This document shows, in pieces, positions 35,423-44,667 of a stretch of 64,000 bases of DNA (positions are counted from its first letter, which is position 1; every line of letters begins with the position of its first letter). The stretch is from the NCBI RefSeq assembly GCF_032191775.1, contig NZ_CP132507.1:3125001-3189000 (forward strand), given 5' to 3'. The position numbers and the translations under genes were made by a program. The DNA is from Rhodoferax mekongensis. Its GTDB lineage: Bacteria; Pseudomonadota; Gammaproteobacteria; Burkholderiales; Burkholderiaceae_C. The notes under the pieces were generated by a model that did no database searches, had not been told where the DNA came from, and was given only the letters and a program-made list of their open reading frames with translations.

Positions 35423-36763
35423 ATGTCCACTCCCCTCACCCTGAACGACTGCCGCGCCCGTGATGCGGCCGACACCTTGCGCCCGCTGCGCGACCTGTTC
35501 GACATTCCCGAAGGCGTGATCTACCTCGACGGCAACTCGCTGGGCGTGATGCCCAAGACGGCCGCTGCGCGCGCTGCTGAAGTCGTCACCCAGGAATGGG
35601 GCCAAGGCCTGAACCGTTCCTGGAACACGGCCGGCTGGTTCAGCATGCCGCAGCGCCTAGGCAACCGCATCGCCCCTCTGATCGGTGCCGACGCGGATGA
35701 AGTGGTGGCCACCGACAGCACCTCCATCAACCTGTTCAAGGTGCTGTCTGCTGCCCTGTCGATCACCGCGCAGGACGCGCCTGAACGCAAGCTCATCGTG
35801 AGCGAGCGCAGCAACTTCCCCACCGACCTCTACATCGCCGAAGGCCTGTGCAAAGAGCGCGGCTACACGCTGAAGCTGGTGGAGCCCGAAGAGATTGCCG
35901 CCGCACTCACCGCCGACGTGGCCGTGCTGATGTTGACGCACGTGAACTACCGCACCGGCGCCATGCACGACATGCCCGCCGTAACCGCTGCGGCCCACGC
36001 CGCCGGTGCTTTGATGATCTGGGACCTAGCGCACAGCGCGGGCGCCGTGCCGGTCACGCTCAAGGCATCGGGCGCCGACTTCAAGGAATCAGGATCATCA
36101 AAATCTGCCGATTTTGCTGTCGGCTGCGGCTACAAGTACCTGAACGGCGGCCCCGGCGCACCGGCCTTTGTGTGGGTGCACCCCAAGCACGCCGACCGCT
36201 TCTGGCAGCCCCTGGCCGGCTGGTGGGGCCACGCAGCACCTTTCGCTTTCACACCTGATTACCAACCCGCCCCCGGCATCACCCGCTACCTGTGCGGGAC
36301 CCAGCCCATCGTCAGCATGTCGCTCCTGGGCTGCGGTCTGGACGGCTTTGAGGCGGCCGAAAAACTGGGCGGCATGGCGGCCCTGCGCGCCAAATCACTG
36401 GCGCTGACCGACCTGTTTATCCAGCTCGTGGAAGAGCGCTGCCAAGGCTATGGCCTGGGCTTGGCCACCCCGCGCGATCACGCCCAGCGGGGCTCACAGG
36501 TGTGCCTGACCCGTGAGCACGCTGCTGGTGGCGACTTGGGCTCCGGCGCCTTTGCCATCGTGCAAGCGCTGATCGCGCGGGGTGTGATTGGCGACTACCG
36601 CGCGGGCGATGGCGGCATCCACAAAGATATCTTGCGCTTCGGGTTTACGCCGCTGTACATCGGGTTTGAAGATGTGTGGAATGCGGTGGAGCATTTGCGC
36701 CAAGTGCTGGAGAGTGGAGAGTGGCAAAAGCCTGAGTTCAACCGCAAGCATGCGGTGACCTGA
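35423..36763 (+). CDS. kynU: Kynureninase
   Basis: 446 residues, about 30 longer than most bacterial kynureninases. It cleaves L-kynurenine to anthranilate and alanine with PLP. Visible are the N-terminal [48 protein letters not shown] (PLP-binding Asp) and [16 protein letters not shown] with the PLP lysine at about 238. An 11-residue insertion at about 221-231 ([11 protein letters not shown]) lies just before that lysine and repeats the preceding ADF; relatives run straight from GADF to AVGCGYKY. It is first in the kynU-kynA unit; no arylformamidase gene is present. Confidence 0.95.
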   Translation: MSTPLTLNDCRARDAADTLRPLRDLFDIPEGVIYLDGNSLGVMPKTAAARAAEVVTQEWGQGLNRSWNTAGWFSMPQRLGNRIAPLIGADADEVVATDSTSINLFKVLSAALSITAQDAPERKLIVSERSNFPTDLYIAEGLCKERGYTLKLVEPEEIAAALTADVAVLMLTHVNYRTGAMHDMPAVTAAAHAAGALMIWDLAHSAGAVPVTLKASGADFKESGSSKSADFAVGCGYKYLNGGPGAPAFVWVHPKHADRFWQPLAGWWGHAAPFAFTPDYQPAPGITRYLCGTQPIVSMSLLGCGLDGFEAAEKLGGMAALRAKSLALTDLFIQLVEERCQGYGLGLATPRDHAQRGSQVCLTREHAAGGDLGSGAFAIVQALIARGVIGDYRAGDGGIHKDILRFGFTPLYIGFEDVWNAVEHLRQVLESGEWQKPEFNRKHAVT

Positions 36764-36878
36764 CATTGGTTTGCGCTTGCACGAGGCGGCCGGGCGGCAC
36801 AGGCCGGGGCCTCATCAGACCCTTCGGGTCAGCAAATCGGCCCCAACCTGCGCCCCCCGTCTACCTCTTGAGTTGCTT

Positions 36879-37718
36879 ATGAACCCTACCGAAAAAATCG
36901 TCGCCGAAGAAAAGGCCCAGCTCGACTTCAGCAAGACCATGAGCTATGGCGACTACCTGCAGATCGACGCCATCCTGTCGGCGCAAAAGCCGCTGTCCCC
37001 CACGCACGACGAGCTGCTCTTCATCATCCAACACCAGACCAGCGAGCTGTGGATGAAGCTCATGCTGCATGAGCTGACGGCTGCCATACGCCGCATCGCA
37101 CAGGACGACCTGCCACCCGCTTTCAAGATGCTGGCGCGTGTCAGCAAAATCATGGAGCAGCTGGTGCACGCCTGGGACGTGCTGGCCACCATGACCCCAC
37201 CCGAGTACACCGCCATGCGGCCCTACCTGGGACAGAGCAGCGGGTTCCAGAGCTTTCAGTACCGGTGCATTGAGTTTTCGCTGGGCAACAAAAACGCCGC
37301 CATGCTCAAGCCCCACGCCCATGCGCCCGAACGGCTGGCGCTGGTGCAAGCGGCGTATGAAGCGCCGTCTTTGTACGACGAAGCGCTCCAACTCATGGCC
37401 CGCCGTGGCATCGCCGTGCCTGCCAGCCACCTGCAGCGCGACTGGACCCAGCCCTACACCGCCAGCCCCGAAGTGGAAGCCGCCTGGCTGCAGGTCTACC
37501 GCGACCCCAAGGCCCACTGGGACCTGTACCAACTGGCCGAGGAGCTGACCGACCTGGAAGACGCCTTCCGCCTCTGGCGTTTCCGCCACGTCACCACCGT
37601 GGAGCGCGTCATCGGCTTCAAGCGTGGCACCGGTGGCACCGGCGGCGTGAGCTACTTGCGCAAGATGCTGGACGTGGTGCTGTTCCCCGAGATCTGGACG
37701 CTGCGAACTGCGCTCTAG
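36879..37718 (+). CDS. kynA: Tryptophan 2,3-dioxygenase
   Basis: 279 residues, normal size. It opens the indole ring of tryptophan to N-formylkynurenine with haem. Hallmarks are [40 protein letters not shown] (distal His and haem contacts), [20 protein letters not shown], and [19 protein letters not shown] with the substrate loop. It follows kynU by 115 bases containing small GC hairpins, so co-expression under KynR is likely but partial termination possible. The formamidase step (KynB) must be encoded elsewhere. Confidence 0.95.
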   Translation: MNPTEKIVAEEKAQLDFSKTMSYGDYLQIDAILSAQKPLSPTHDELLFIIQHQTSELWMKLMLHELTAAIRRIAQDDLPPAFKMLARVSKIMEQLVHAWDVLATMTPPEYTAMRPYLGQSSGFQSFQYRCIEFSLGNKNAAMLKPHAHAPERLALVQAAYEAPSLYDEALQLMARRGIAVPASHLQRDWTQPYTASPEVEAAWLQVYRDPKAHWDLYQLAEELTDLEDAFRLWRFRHVTTVERVIGFKRGTGGTGGVSYLRKMLDVVLFPEIWTLRTAL

Positions 37719-37740
37719 GCCAGTTGCAAGCCAAATGGGC

Positions 37741-37786
37741 TGCTAGCGCACGTGGAATATTCGCTAGCAGCTATCAAATCAATAGC
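37741..37786 (+). repeat. Dispersed palindromic repeat copy (intergenic)
   Basis: CGCACGTGGAATATTCGCTA then GCAGCTATCAAATCAATAGC, near-consensus. Lies between the convergent kynA and DinB genes. Confidence 0.82.
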
Positions 37787-37799
37787 GATCCATGGATGG

Positions 37800-38306
37800 T
37801 CAAGCGGGCTGGCGCCGTGCCGGCTCGCGCTGGTGCAAAAACTTGGTGAGCAAGTCGCGCGGCGGCGCCATGCCTATGCCCTTGAGCACCTGCCCCACAT
37901 TGCCACGGTGGTACGAGCCGTGCGCCAACACGTGGAAGAGCATCTCCTCGCGCGTCATGCGGCCGGCATCCCCATCAGTAAACTGAAAGCTCAGGCTCTC
38001 GGCCAGTGCAGCTTCACCCAGCCCCGCCACATAGGCCTCAAACCAGTGGTCCGTCTCGGCAGCGGCGAACTGCAAGTCACCCAACGCGGGCGTGTCGTCG
38101 GTATTGGTCTGTGTGTAGCCATGCACCTCGCCCAACAAGTGCGCGCGGAAGATTCGGTCCACCACGTAGATGTGGTTCAGCGTGCGGGTGGCCGTGTGCA
38201 GCGGTTCGGCATGCTGCACCGCGTCCACCAGATGCATGGCATCAAACAACTCGGCATTGGCCCACGTCTTCTGGGCGAACAGGGTTTTGAGAGTGGCGAG
38301 GGACAT
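37800..38306 (-). CDS. DinB family protein
   Basis: 168 residues forming the DinB four-helix bundle: [15 protein letters not shown] near the N terminus, [18 protein letters not shown] (metal-binding His), and [20 protein letters not shown] with the two further His ligands. DinB-like proteins include thiol-dependent metalloenzymes; the substrate is unknown. Transcribed alone, convergent with kynA across a repeat. Confidence 0.9.
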   Translation of the reverse strand: MSLATLKTLFAQKTWANAELFDAMHLVDAVQHAEPLHTATRTLNHIYVVDRIFRAHLLGEVHGYTQTNTDDTPALGDLQFAAAETDHWFEAYVAGLGEAALAESLSFQFTDGDAGRMTREEMLFHVLAHGSYHRGNVGQVLKGIGMAPPRDLLTKFLHQREPARRQPA

Positions 38307-38446
38307 GGCGGGCTTTGGGGTGGGGTGGCTGTGGGGTGGATGATTATCGTGGAGGGGGACGTTGTGCCCTCATTTCGTCACACACCAAAGCATCCCCAAG
38401 ACTCCTACCCCAAACTCCTTTTCATCACCACACAGAAGGAGCCGCC

Positions 38447-38794
38447 ATGACTATCACCTGCTTCATCCGCTACGAAATCGACCCGTTCCAGAAAGGCCAA
38501 TTCACGGCCTACGCCAACAACTGGGCCCGCATCATTCCCCGCCTGGGTGGGCATTTGCTGGGCTACTTTGCGCCGCACGAGGGTAGCAACTACGAGGCGT
38601 GGGGGCTGATTTCCTTCCCCAGTCTGGCGGCGTATGAGGCTTACCGCCAGCGCCTGCGTGCGGATGACGAGGCTATTGCCAACTTTGCGTTTGCGCAGCG
38701 CGAGCGCTTCATCCTCAAAGAAGAACGCACCTTCCCCCAGCCGGTGCCCGCGAGTTACCTGCAATCGCCCACGGGTTATCTGGAGGCCGCATGA
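38447..38794 (+). CDS. NIPSNAP family protein
   Basis: 115 residues from ATG 38447 with a GAAGGAG ribosome site. The dimeric alpha-beta barrel fold is indicated by [40 protein letters not shown] and the end [18 protein letters not shown]. Function of bacterial NIPSNAP proteins is unclear. It overlaps the next gene, which has a related barrel, by four bases (ATGA), so the products may act together. Confidence 0.87.
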   Translation: MTITCFIRYEIDPFQKGQFTAYANNWARIIPRLGGHLLGYFAPHEGSNYEAWGLISFPSLAAYEAYRQRLRADDEAIANFAFAQRERFILKEERTFPQPVPASYLQSPTGYLEAA

Positions 38795-39168
38795 TTGCCG
38801 TGCTGTTTGAAGTGACACCCCTGCCCGGGCAAGAGACGCGTTACTTTGACATCGCCACCACGCTGCGCGAGCACCTGCAAACCATCGACGGCTTTGAGTC
38901 GGTAGAGCGGTTTGAAAGCCTGACGCGGCCCGGTACCTATTTGTCTTTGAGCTACTGGCGCGACGAAGCCGCTGTGCGCGCCTGGCGCAACCAGGCCGAC
39001 CACCGCACCGGGCAGGCCGAGGGGCGAGGGGCCGTGTTTGCCGACTACCGCATCCGTGTGGCGCAGGTGCTGCGCGACTACACTCAAACGCAGCGTGACG
39101 AGGCGCCCCACGATTCCAACGCGGCACTGCTGACGCCCCCTCACAGCCCACATCACCCACCTGCATGA
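38791..39168 (+). CDS. Antibiotic biosynthesis monooxygenase (ABM) family protein
   Basis: 125 residues with an ABM-type ferredoxin-like barrel ([59 protein letters not shown]). Family members are cofactor-free oxygenases or haem-degrading proteins; the EAVRAWRN-like segment here is the common core, with no specific marker. It is translationally coupled to both neighbours (ATGA overlaps), forming a three-gene unit with the NIPSNAP and ArsR-type genes. Confidence 0.85.
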   Translation: MIAVLFEVTPLPGQETRYFDIATTLREHLQTIDGFESVERFESLTRPGTYLSLSYWRDEAAVRAWRNQADHRTGQAEGRGAVFADYRIRVAQVLRDYTQTQRDEAPHDSNAALLTPPHSPHHPPA

Positions 39169-39887
39169 CTTCCCCTTCCCCCGCCCCGTTTGAACCCCGG
39201 CTGGCCAGCATGGCCGCCGTGATTGCCGACGCCACGCGTGCGCGCATGCTCAGCTACCTGCTGGCAGGCGACTACGCCAGCGCGGGCGAGCTGGCGCGGG
39301 CTGCATCGGTATCGCCAGCCACGGCCAGCGGGCACCTGGGCAAGCTGATGGTGGCCGAGCTGCTGGTGTGCGAGCAGCGCGGGCGACACCGCTACTACAA
39401 GTTGGCCGACGACGAGGTGGCCCACGCGCTGGAGGCACTGGCGCTGATGGCCGAGCGCCGCACCCACACCGCCACCTGGGCCAACCCCACGCGCCAGCGG
39501 CTGCGCTTTGCCCGCTGCTGCTACGGGCACCTGGCGGGGCAACTGGGCGTGGAGATGTTTTCGCAGCTGCTGTCCAAAGAATGGCTGAGCCCCGTGGGCG
39601 ATGGCTACCTGCTCACCGCGCAGGGCAAGGCCTCTCTGAGTACGCTGGGCTTTGCTGTGGACGGCATGGACAACGCCAAGCCGTCCGCCCCCACCCGCGT
39701 GGCCTACCGCTGCCTCGATTGGTCCGAACGCCGTGACCACATGGCGGGCAAACTACCCAAGGCGTTGCTGGCTCACTGCCTGCAACAAGGCTGGCTGCGC
39801 CGCCATGAGGGCGAACGCGCGCTGGAGGTCACGCCGCTGGGGCGCAAGCACCTGGCGGGCTTGCTGCCTTCGGTCAACGCCTTATGA
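39165..39887 (+). CDS. ArsR-type winged-helix transcriptional regulator
   Basis: 240 residues; the first ~95 form an ArsR-like winged helix (VIADATRARMLSYLLAGDYA, SVSPATASGHLGKLMVAELL, QRGRHRYYKL), followed by a longer second domain with WLSPVGDGYLLTAQG, unlike small metal sensors. No metal-binding CxC motif is present, so a small-molecule or redox signal is more likely. As the last gene of the unit it may control the two upstream genes. Confidence 0.87.
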   Translation: MTSPSPAPFEPRLASMAAVIADATRARMLSYLLAGDYASAGELARAASVSPATASGHLGKLMVAELLVCEQRGRHRYYKLADDEVAHALEALALMAERRTHTATWANPTRQRLRFARCCYGHLAGQLGVEMFSQLLSKEWLSPVGDGYLLTAQGKASLSTLGFAVDGMDNAKPSAPTRVAYRCLDWSERRDHMAGKLPKALLAHCLQQGWLRRHEGERALEVTPLGRKHLAGLLPSVNAL

Positions 39888-39900
39888 ATGAAATTGGCCT

Positions 39901-39944
39901 CTCGCGCACACCGTATGTGCGCAAGCAGCTATTCATTTGATAGC
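39901..39944 (+). repeat. Dispersed palindromic repeat copy (intergenic, variant)
   Basis: TATGTGCGCAAGCAGCTAT, seven bases, then ATAGC: core and stem of the family, with a variant left part (CTCGCGCACACCG). Lies just before the alcohol dehydrogenase gene. Confidence 0.7.
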
Positions 39945-39980
39945 ATGTGAGTTCTCCCCAAGCCCCCACAAGGACCCCCC

Positions 39981-41021
39981 ATGCAAGCCGTTGTCTACGA
40001 AGCCTTCTCCGCCCCACCCCGTCTGCAAACCGTGCCGGACCCGACACCCGAGACGCATGGCGTGGTCGTCAAGGTGCAGGCCACGGGCGTATGCCGCAGT
40101 GACTGGCATGGCTGGGTGGGGCATGACACCGACATCGTGCTGCCCCACGTGCCCGGCCACGAGCTGGCAGGCACAGTGGAAGCCGTGGGCAAAGACGTGA
40201 CCCGCTGGAAGGTGGGCGACCGCGTCACCGTACCCTTCGTGGGCGGCTGCGGCAGTTGCCCGGAGTGCCACTCCGGCAACCAGCAGGTGTGCGAAAAGCA
40301 GTTCCAGCCCGGGTTCACGCACTGGGGTTCGTTCGCGCAATACGTGTCCATTCACAAGGCAGACCTGAACCTCGTGGCTCTGCCCGAGACGCTGGACTTT
40401 GCCACCGCCGCCAGCCTGGGCTGCCGCTTTGTGACCTCCTTCCGCGCGGTGGTCGATCAGGGCAAGACCTCTGCGGGCCAATGGGTGGCGGTGCACGGCT
40501 GTGGCGGCGTGGGACTGTCAGCCATCATGATTGCCCACGCGGTGGGCGCCAATGTGGTGGCCATCGACATCTCGGAAGACAAGCTCTCCATGGCGCGTGC
40601 CATGGGTGCAGTGGCCACGGTCAATGCCACCCAGGTGGCCAACGTGGTGGAAGCGGTGATGGAGATCACAAAAGGCGGCGCCCATGTGTCGCTGGATGCG
40701 CTGGGCCACCCCACCACCTGCTTCAACTCCATCAGCAATCTGCGCCGACGGGGCAAACACATTCAGGTGGGGTTGATGTTGGCCGAGAACAGCACGCCGG
40801 CCATTCCCATGGCCAAGGTCATCGCCCATGAGCTGGAGATTCTGGGCAGCCACGGCATGCAGGCCCACCGCTACGGTGCCATGCTGGATATGGTGCGCAC
40901 CGGCAAGCTGGCGCCTGAAAAGCTGGTGGGCAAAAAGATCAACCTGCAACAGTCGATCGATGCGCTGATGAACATGGACAAGTTCGAGGTGGCCGGCGTG
41001 ACCGTGATCACCGAGTTCTGA
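39981..41021 (+). CDS. Zinc-dependent alcohol dehydrogenase family protein
   Basis: 346 residues of the medium-chain dehydrogenase family. The catalytic zinc ligands are in [11 protein letters not shown] and [29 protein letters not shown] holds the structural-zinc cysteines; the NAD(P) Rossmann motif is [16 protein letters not shown]. The acidic residue in [10 protein letters not shown] suggests NAD preference. The substrate is not predictable. It stands alone between the ArsR-type gene and the convergent CoA-transferase. Confidence 0.93.
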   Translation: MQAVVYEAFSAPPRLQTVPDPTPETHGVVVKVQATGVCRSDWHGWVGHDTDIVLPHVPGHELAGTVEAVGKDVTRWKVGDRVTVPFVGGCGSCPECHSGNQQVCEKQFQPGFTHWGSFAQYVSIHKADLNLVALPETLDFATAASLGCRFVTSFRAVVDQGKTSAGQWVAVHGCGGVGLSAIMIAHAVGANVVAIDISEDKLSMARAMGAVATVNATQVANVVEAVMEITKGGAHVSLDALGHPTTCFNSISNLRRRGKHIQVGLMLAENSTPAIPMAKVIAHELEILGSHGMQAHRYGAMLDMVRTGKLAPEKLVGKKINLQQSIDALMNMDKFEVAGVTVITEF

Positions 41022-41042
41022 AGCGCCCCGCCGGTTAGGGTC

Positions 41043-42338
41043 TTACAAAATCTTGAGTTGCTTGGCCTGCGCGGTCAGCTCATCGCGGAACTTGGGGTGT
41101 GCAATGGCGATGAGCGCTTGCGTGCGCTGCTTCATGGACTTGCCGCGCAGCTGGGCCACGCCGTATTCGGTGACCACATAGTTGATGTCGTTCTTGCTGG
41201 TGGTGACATGGGTGCACGGCGACAGCGAAGGCACGATGCGGGAAATGGTGTCGTCCTTGGCGGTAGATGGCAGCACGATGAAGGCCTTGCCGCCCTTGGA
41301 CCGGTTAGCCGCGCGCACAAAGTCTGATTGCCCGCCGGTGCCGGAATACGGCGCGTGGCCCAGGCTCTCGGAGCCGCACTGGCCCAGAAAGTCGATCTGC
41401 AAGGTGGCGTTGATGGCCACCAAGTTGTCGTTCAGGCCGGCAATGGCCGGATCGTTGGTGAACTCCACCGGGTGCATCTCCAGCCCCGGGTTGCGGTGCA
41501 TAAAGCGATAGAGCTTGGCTGAACCCAGACCGAAGGTGGCCACCATTTTTCCGGGCATGAAGTTCTTGCGCCGGTTGGTCACGGCGCCCGCCTCCACCAG
41601 CGTCATGATGCCGTCGCCAATCATCTCGGTGTGGATGCCCAAATCCATTTTGCCGGTGAGCTGCATCACCACCGCGTCGGGGATGCCGCCGTAGCCGATC
41701 TGCAGGGTAGAGCCATCGTCAATCAAATCAGCCACGTACTTGCCGATGGCCTGCTGCACCGGCCCGATCTTCGGCAGGCCCACCTCCATGACCGGCGCAT
41801 CGCTCTCCACCAGCGCCGCCACTTGCGAGATGTGCACATGGCAGTTGCCAAAGGCAAATGGCACGTTGGGGTTGACCTCCAGCACCACGGCGCGGGCTTT
41901 TTTGACGGCCGCCATGGTGTAGTCCGCACCCAGGCTCAGAGCAAAAAAGCCGTGCTCGTCCATGGGCGACGCCATGGCAAACACCACGTCTGCCGGCATC
42001 TGCCCACGCTCGATTTGCGCCGGAATTTCCGAGAAGTAATTGGGGATGAAGTCAATCCACCCCTCTTGCCCGCCAGCCCGTGTGGCCCCGCCAAAAAAGA
42101 AGGCGACATGGCGCACGTGTTCGGTGGTGGCGGGGTCGATGTAGCCGTACTTGCGCATGGCCAGAATCTGGCACACCTTCACATCGCGAAAGCTGCGCCG
42201 CTGTTCCGACAGCGCGGTCAGCAAACTGGGTGGCTCCCCCACACCGGTGGGGACGATGATGGTGTCGCCATCACGCACCTGCCGGATGGCTTGGTCGGCA
42301 GATGTGCGCTTGTGTTCGTAAGACTGCTGGTGCGTCAT
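41043..42338 (-). CDS. Acetyl-CoA hydrolase/4-hydroxybutyrate CoA-transferase family protein
   Basis: 431 residues. Segments GIHTEMIGDGIMTLVEAG (with the likely catalytic Glu), NDNLVAINATLQIDFLGQ, YSGTGGQSDFVRAA and VTTSKNDINYVVTEYGVAQL closely match 4-hydroxybutyrate CoA-transferases. It is expected to move CoA between acyl-CoA and acetate or another small acid. The natural acid is not fixed by sequence. A 32-base inverted repeat lies just upstream of its start. Confidence 0.9.
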   Translation of the reverse strand: MTHQQSYEHKRTSADQAIRQVRDGDTIIVPTGVGEPPSLLTALSEQRRSFRDVKVCQILAMRKYGYIDPATTEHVRHVAFFFGGATRAGGQEGWIDFIPNYFSEIPAQIERGQMPADVVFAMASPMDEHGFFALSLGADYTMAAVKKARAVVLEVNPNVPFAFGNCHVHISQVAALVESDAPVMEVGLPKIGPVQQAIGKYVADLIDDGSTLQIGYGGIPDAVVMQLTGKMDLGIHTEMIGDGIMTLVEAGAVTNRRKNFMPGKMVATFGLGSAKLYRFMHRNPGLEMHPVEFTNDPAIAGLNDNLVAINATLQIDFLGQCGSESLGHAPYSGTGGQSDFVRAANRSKGGKAFIVLPSTAKDDTISRIVPSLSPCTHVTTSKNDINYVVTEYGVAQLRGKSMKQRTQALIAIAHPKFRDELTAQAKQLKIL

Positions 42339-42350
42339 GGGGGGGCCTGC

Positions 42351-42382
42351 GAATGGGTTGAATTTTTAGAATCCACCCATTC
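42351..42382. promoter_or_regulatory. Inverted repeat just upstream of the CoA-transferase gene
   Basis: GAATGGGT and ACCCATTC are exact 8-base inverted arms with a 16-base spacer, starting 12 bases before the minus-strand start codon at 42338. It may be an operator or a leader hairpin. Confidence 0.35.
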
Positions 42383-42452
42383 TTGGCCCTGTAACTGACA
42401 CAGTGCTTGCCCCTGGCACATCACACCAACCATTTGCGAGACAAATAGGTGG

Positions 42453-42496
42453 TTGGCGCCCGTGGAATATGCGCGAGAAGCTATCAAATTGATAGC
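42453..42496 (+). repeat. Dispersed palindromic repeat, best intergenic copy
   Basis: Reads GGCGCCCGTGGAATATGCGC, GAGAAG, then CTATCAAATTGATAG; the last part is a perfect inverted repeat. Taken here as the reference copy. It ends one base before the stop of the NTF2-like gene. Confidence 0.88.
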
Positions 42497-42497
42497 G

Positions 42498-42941
42498 TCA
42501 AACTTCACGCCGGAACAAGACAAAATGCGCCTCCCGCCGGCGGATGCGCCACCCTTCAGCACTGAACTCCATCGCATCCACGAACTCCCCCACCTGACTG
42601 AGCGCATCGGCTGCCCGCCCTTGGGGCGTGAGCGGCGCGCTATGGCGGCCGGACCAAAGCAACACCTTGCTGCGGACCAAGGCTGCAGCGCCATCCGGCT
42701 GCAGTGTCACCAACTGGTTGCTCACCAGGTGCTGGGTCAGCCGGTCCGGATCGCGGGCGGCATAGGCTGCGGCGATGGCGGCCCGGCCTTGCAACAGGCT
42801 GCCATCCGGGCGCACCAAGGTGCCATCAGCCACAAAGAGTGCGGCGAACGCATTTGCATCTGCACGGTCCACCGCGTCTGCCGCTTGCAGCACCAGCGCA
42901 CGGCAATCGGCCTCTGCGGCGTAGCTTTCCATGGCGTTCAT
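42498..42941 (-). CDS. NTF2-like (SnoaL/SgcJ type) protein
   Basis: 147 residues of the cone-shaped NTF2 fold: DCRALVLQAADAVDRADANA, FAALFVADGTLVRPDGSLLQ and IAAAYAARDPDRLTQHLVSN. Members range from isomerases and dehydratases to binding proteins; catalytic residues cannot be assigned. It is last in a minus-strand unit and overlaps the LysR-hydrolase chimera by four bases (ATGA). Confidence 0.85.
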   Translation of the reverse strand: MNAMESYAAEADCRALVLQAADAVDRADANAFAALFVADGTLVRPDGSLLQGRAAIAAAYAARDPDRLTQHLVSNQLVTLQPDGAAALVRSKVLLWSGRHSAPLTPQGRAADALSQVGEFVDAMEFSAEGWRIRRREAHFVLFRREV

Positions 42942-43570
42942 GCGCCCTCCCCGGTTTGCATCAGCCAGCGTGACAGGCTGGCCGCCACTGCATGCGGCTG
43001 CTCCATGGGTGCCATATGGCCGGCGTTTTCAATCAAGTCCAAGGCCGCGTGCGGCACAAAAACGCGCATGGCTTCGTGCTGCGCAGGCGGGGACCACGCG
43101 TCTTGCGCGCCACATTGCAGCAAGGTCTGCACGGCTACGCTGCGCAGCACCTCGCTGGCATCCGGCCGGTGCAGCAAGGCTTGGATCTGGGCCGCAAACA
43201 CCTCGGCACTTTTGCGCGCGAACATGGCCACAATGCGCTCTATCAACTCTGCATCCATCAGACGATCAGGGGCCAGTGGGCTCTCGTGCCAGCGCGTCGT
43301 TGCATGCCGGGTCCGGTGCTTGTCCGCATCCGCAAAGAGCTGCAAAGCTCGCGCCGCACGCAAAGCGAGTTGTTGGCCCGCCGCCGTGGGCAGCATGCCG
43401 CGACCAGCCCGCTCGAACAAGGCGGTATCGGCCACCGCCTCGAGCTGCTGCACCGCTCGGGCCACCGAGGACTGCGCCACATGCAACAGGGCGCCGGCCC
43501 GCTGGGTGCTGCCGGTCTCCACCACAGCAGCCAGCGCGCGCAGCAGACGCCAGTGGGGCAGCAAGTCCAT
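42938..43570 (-). CDS. Chimeric gene: LysR-type DNA-binding domain fused to alpha/beta-hydrolase C terminus
   Basis: 210 residues from ATG 43570. Residues 1 to about 85 are a clear LysR winged helix (LLRALAAVVETGSTQRAGAL, LHVAQSSVARAVQQLEA, FERAGRGMLPTAAGQQL). No effector-binding domain follows; instead from about residue 95 the protein is the last third of an alpha/beta hydrolase (LLQCGAQDAWSPPAQHEAMR with the catalytic Asp, ENAGHMAPMEQPHAVAASL with the catalytic His). The nucleophile serine and most of the hydrolase fold are missing, so hydrolysis is unlikely. The simplest reading is an in-frame deletion joining two neighbouring genes. It starts five bases after the dioxygenase gene and overlaps the NTF2-like gene. 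Confidence 0.8.
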   Translation of the reverse strand: MDLLPHWRLLRALAAVVETGSTQRAGALLHVAQSSVARAVQQLEAVADTALFERAGRGMLPTAAGQQLALRAARALQLFADADKHRTRHATTRWHESPLAPDRLMDAELIERIVAMFARKSAEVFAAQIQALLHRPDASEVLRSVAVQTLLQCGAQDAWSPPAQHEAMRVFVPHAALDLIENAGHMAPMEQPHAVAASLSRWLMQTGEGA

Positions 43571-43575
43571 CAGCT

Positions 43576-44385
43576 TTAGCCGAGGTTTAGCAAGGGAAAC
43601 AGCGCATCGTCCATCTCCGCGCCATCCGGCAAACGGTCTGCCAGCCCGGCAAACGGGGGCGAGGTGCGCCAGCTGCGCACCGCGTGGCGGGCATCGTCGC
43701 CCAGATAGCGGGCAGAGAACACGCGGCGCCGCGTGCCTGGCCCTACCCCGCTGCTGGCGTGCAGGGCCAACATGTGGAATGCAACGGCATCGCCGGGCTG
43801 CAAGGCCCAAGCGAGTTGCTCAAATCGTTCGGGCTGGGCATCAATGGCGGGCAGCTCGGCCAGCGTGCCTTCAGGAAACCACTTGGCCTGCTGATCGCGG
43901 AAGGTGCGCGGCATGTACCAGGTGCCCGCGTGCGAGCCGGCTACAAAGCGCAGGGTGCTCTCCAGGGGCACAGGGTCCACGGGTATCCAGAAGCTCACGT
44001 TCTGCCGGCCGGCCACGTTGTAGTAAGGCTGGTCCTGGTGCCAGGGGGTGGGTTGGCGGGTGCCCGGCTCCTTGACCAGAAGGTGGTCGTGGTAGATGCG
44101 CACCGTGTCGCTTTGCATCAGCTGCGCGGCGACCAAGGGCAAGGCGCTGCGCTGCATCACAGCGGTGTAGTCCGGGTTGTGCTGCCAGGTGCAAAAATCT
44201 TCGACAAAGCGGCCCGGGTCGTCCGGCTGGCTGGCCACCAAGGCCAGCGGGCTCAGATGCGCCAGGTTGTGCTCGATGCCCCGCTCCAGCTGCGCCACCT
44301 CAGCGGGCGTGAGCACACCGCGAAGCACCACTGCGCCGTAGCGGGCGTAATCGTGAACGGTGTCGGGCGGCAGGGTGTAGCGCAT
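43576..44385 (-). CDS. Phytanoyl-CoA dioxygenase (PhyH) family protein
   Basis: 269 residues of the Fe(II)/2-oxoglutarate oxygenase fold. The iron triad is readable: PTPWHQDQPYYN (His-x-Asp) and FHMLALHASSGVGPG (distal His), followed by the Arg that binds 2-oxoglutarate (RRRVFSARYLG). It hydroxylates an unknown small substrate; bacterial PhyH proteins are diverse. It is the first gene of a three-gene minus-strand unit with the LysR-hydrolase chimera and the NTF2-like gene, which suggests a former small catabolic cluster. Confidence 0.9.
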   Translation of the reverse strand: MRYTLPPDTVHDYARYGAVVLRGVLTPAEVAQLERGIEHNLAHLSPLALVASQPDDPGRFVEDFCTWQHNPDYTAVMQRSALPLVAAQLMQSDTVRIYHDHLLVKEPGTRQPTPWHQDQPYYNVAGRQNVSFWIPVDPVPLESTLRFVAGSHAGTWYMPRTFRDQQAKWFPEGTLAELPAIDAQPERFEQLAWALQPGDAVAFHMLALHASSGVGPGTRRRVFSARYLGDDARHAVRSWRTSPPFAGLADRLPDGAEMDDALFPLLNLG

Positions 44386-44487
44386 GGGATGCAGAGGCGA
44401 ATGATGAATGGAAAGCAGTTTATCTGCCGCCCTTCGTTGCCGGAACGAATCTACCGTCAGTTAGACTGGGCCAAAGGAAACATCACT

Positions 44488-44658
44488 ATGGCCGGCGTAT
44501 TTGGCAAAGACCCCAACATGAAGCGAAAAGGTAGCCGGGAGGAGTTGGACCGCATCATGGCTGAGCGAGCCCGCAACAAGGAAGCTGCGGCAGCAAGGTT
44601 CAAGCTCAAGAAGCCGGCCGCCGCAAGCACCCCGAAGGCAGAGACCCCCAAGGCATAA
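44488..44658 (+). CDS. Small basic hypothetical protein
   Basis: 56 residues from ATG 44488, with AAAGGAAA upstream. It is highly charged and predicted helical: FGKDPNMKRKGSREELDRIM and AERARNKEAAAARFKLKKP, ending in a Pro/Ala/Lys tail. No family recognised. The frame is also open further upstream (to ATG near 44404), so a longer product is possible. The coding call rests on composition and the ribosome site only. Confidence 0.45.
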   Translation: MAGVFGKDPNMKRKGSREELDRIMAERARNKEAAAARFKLKKPAAASTPKAETPKA

Positions 44659-44667
44659 AGCGCCCCC

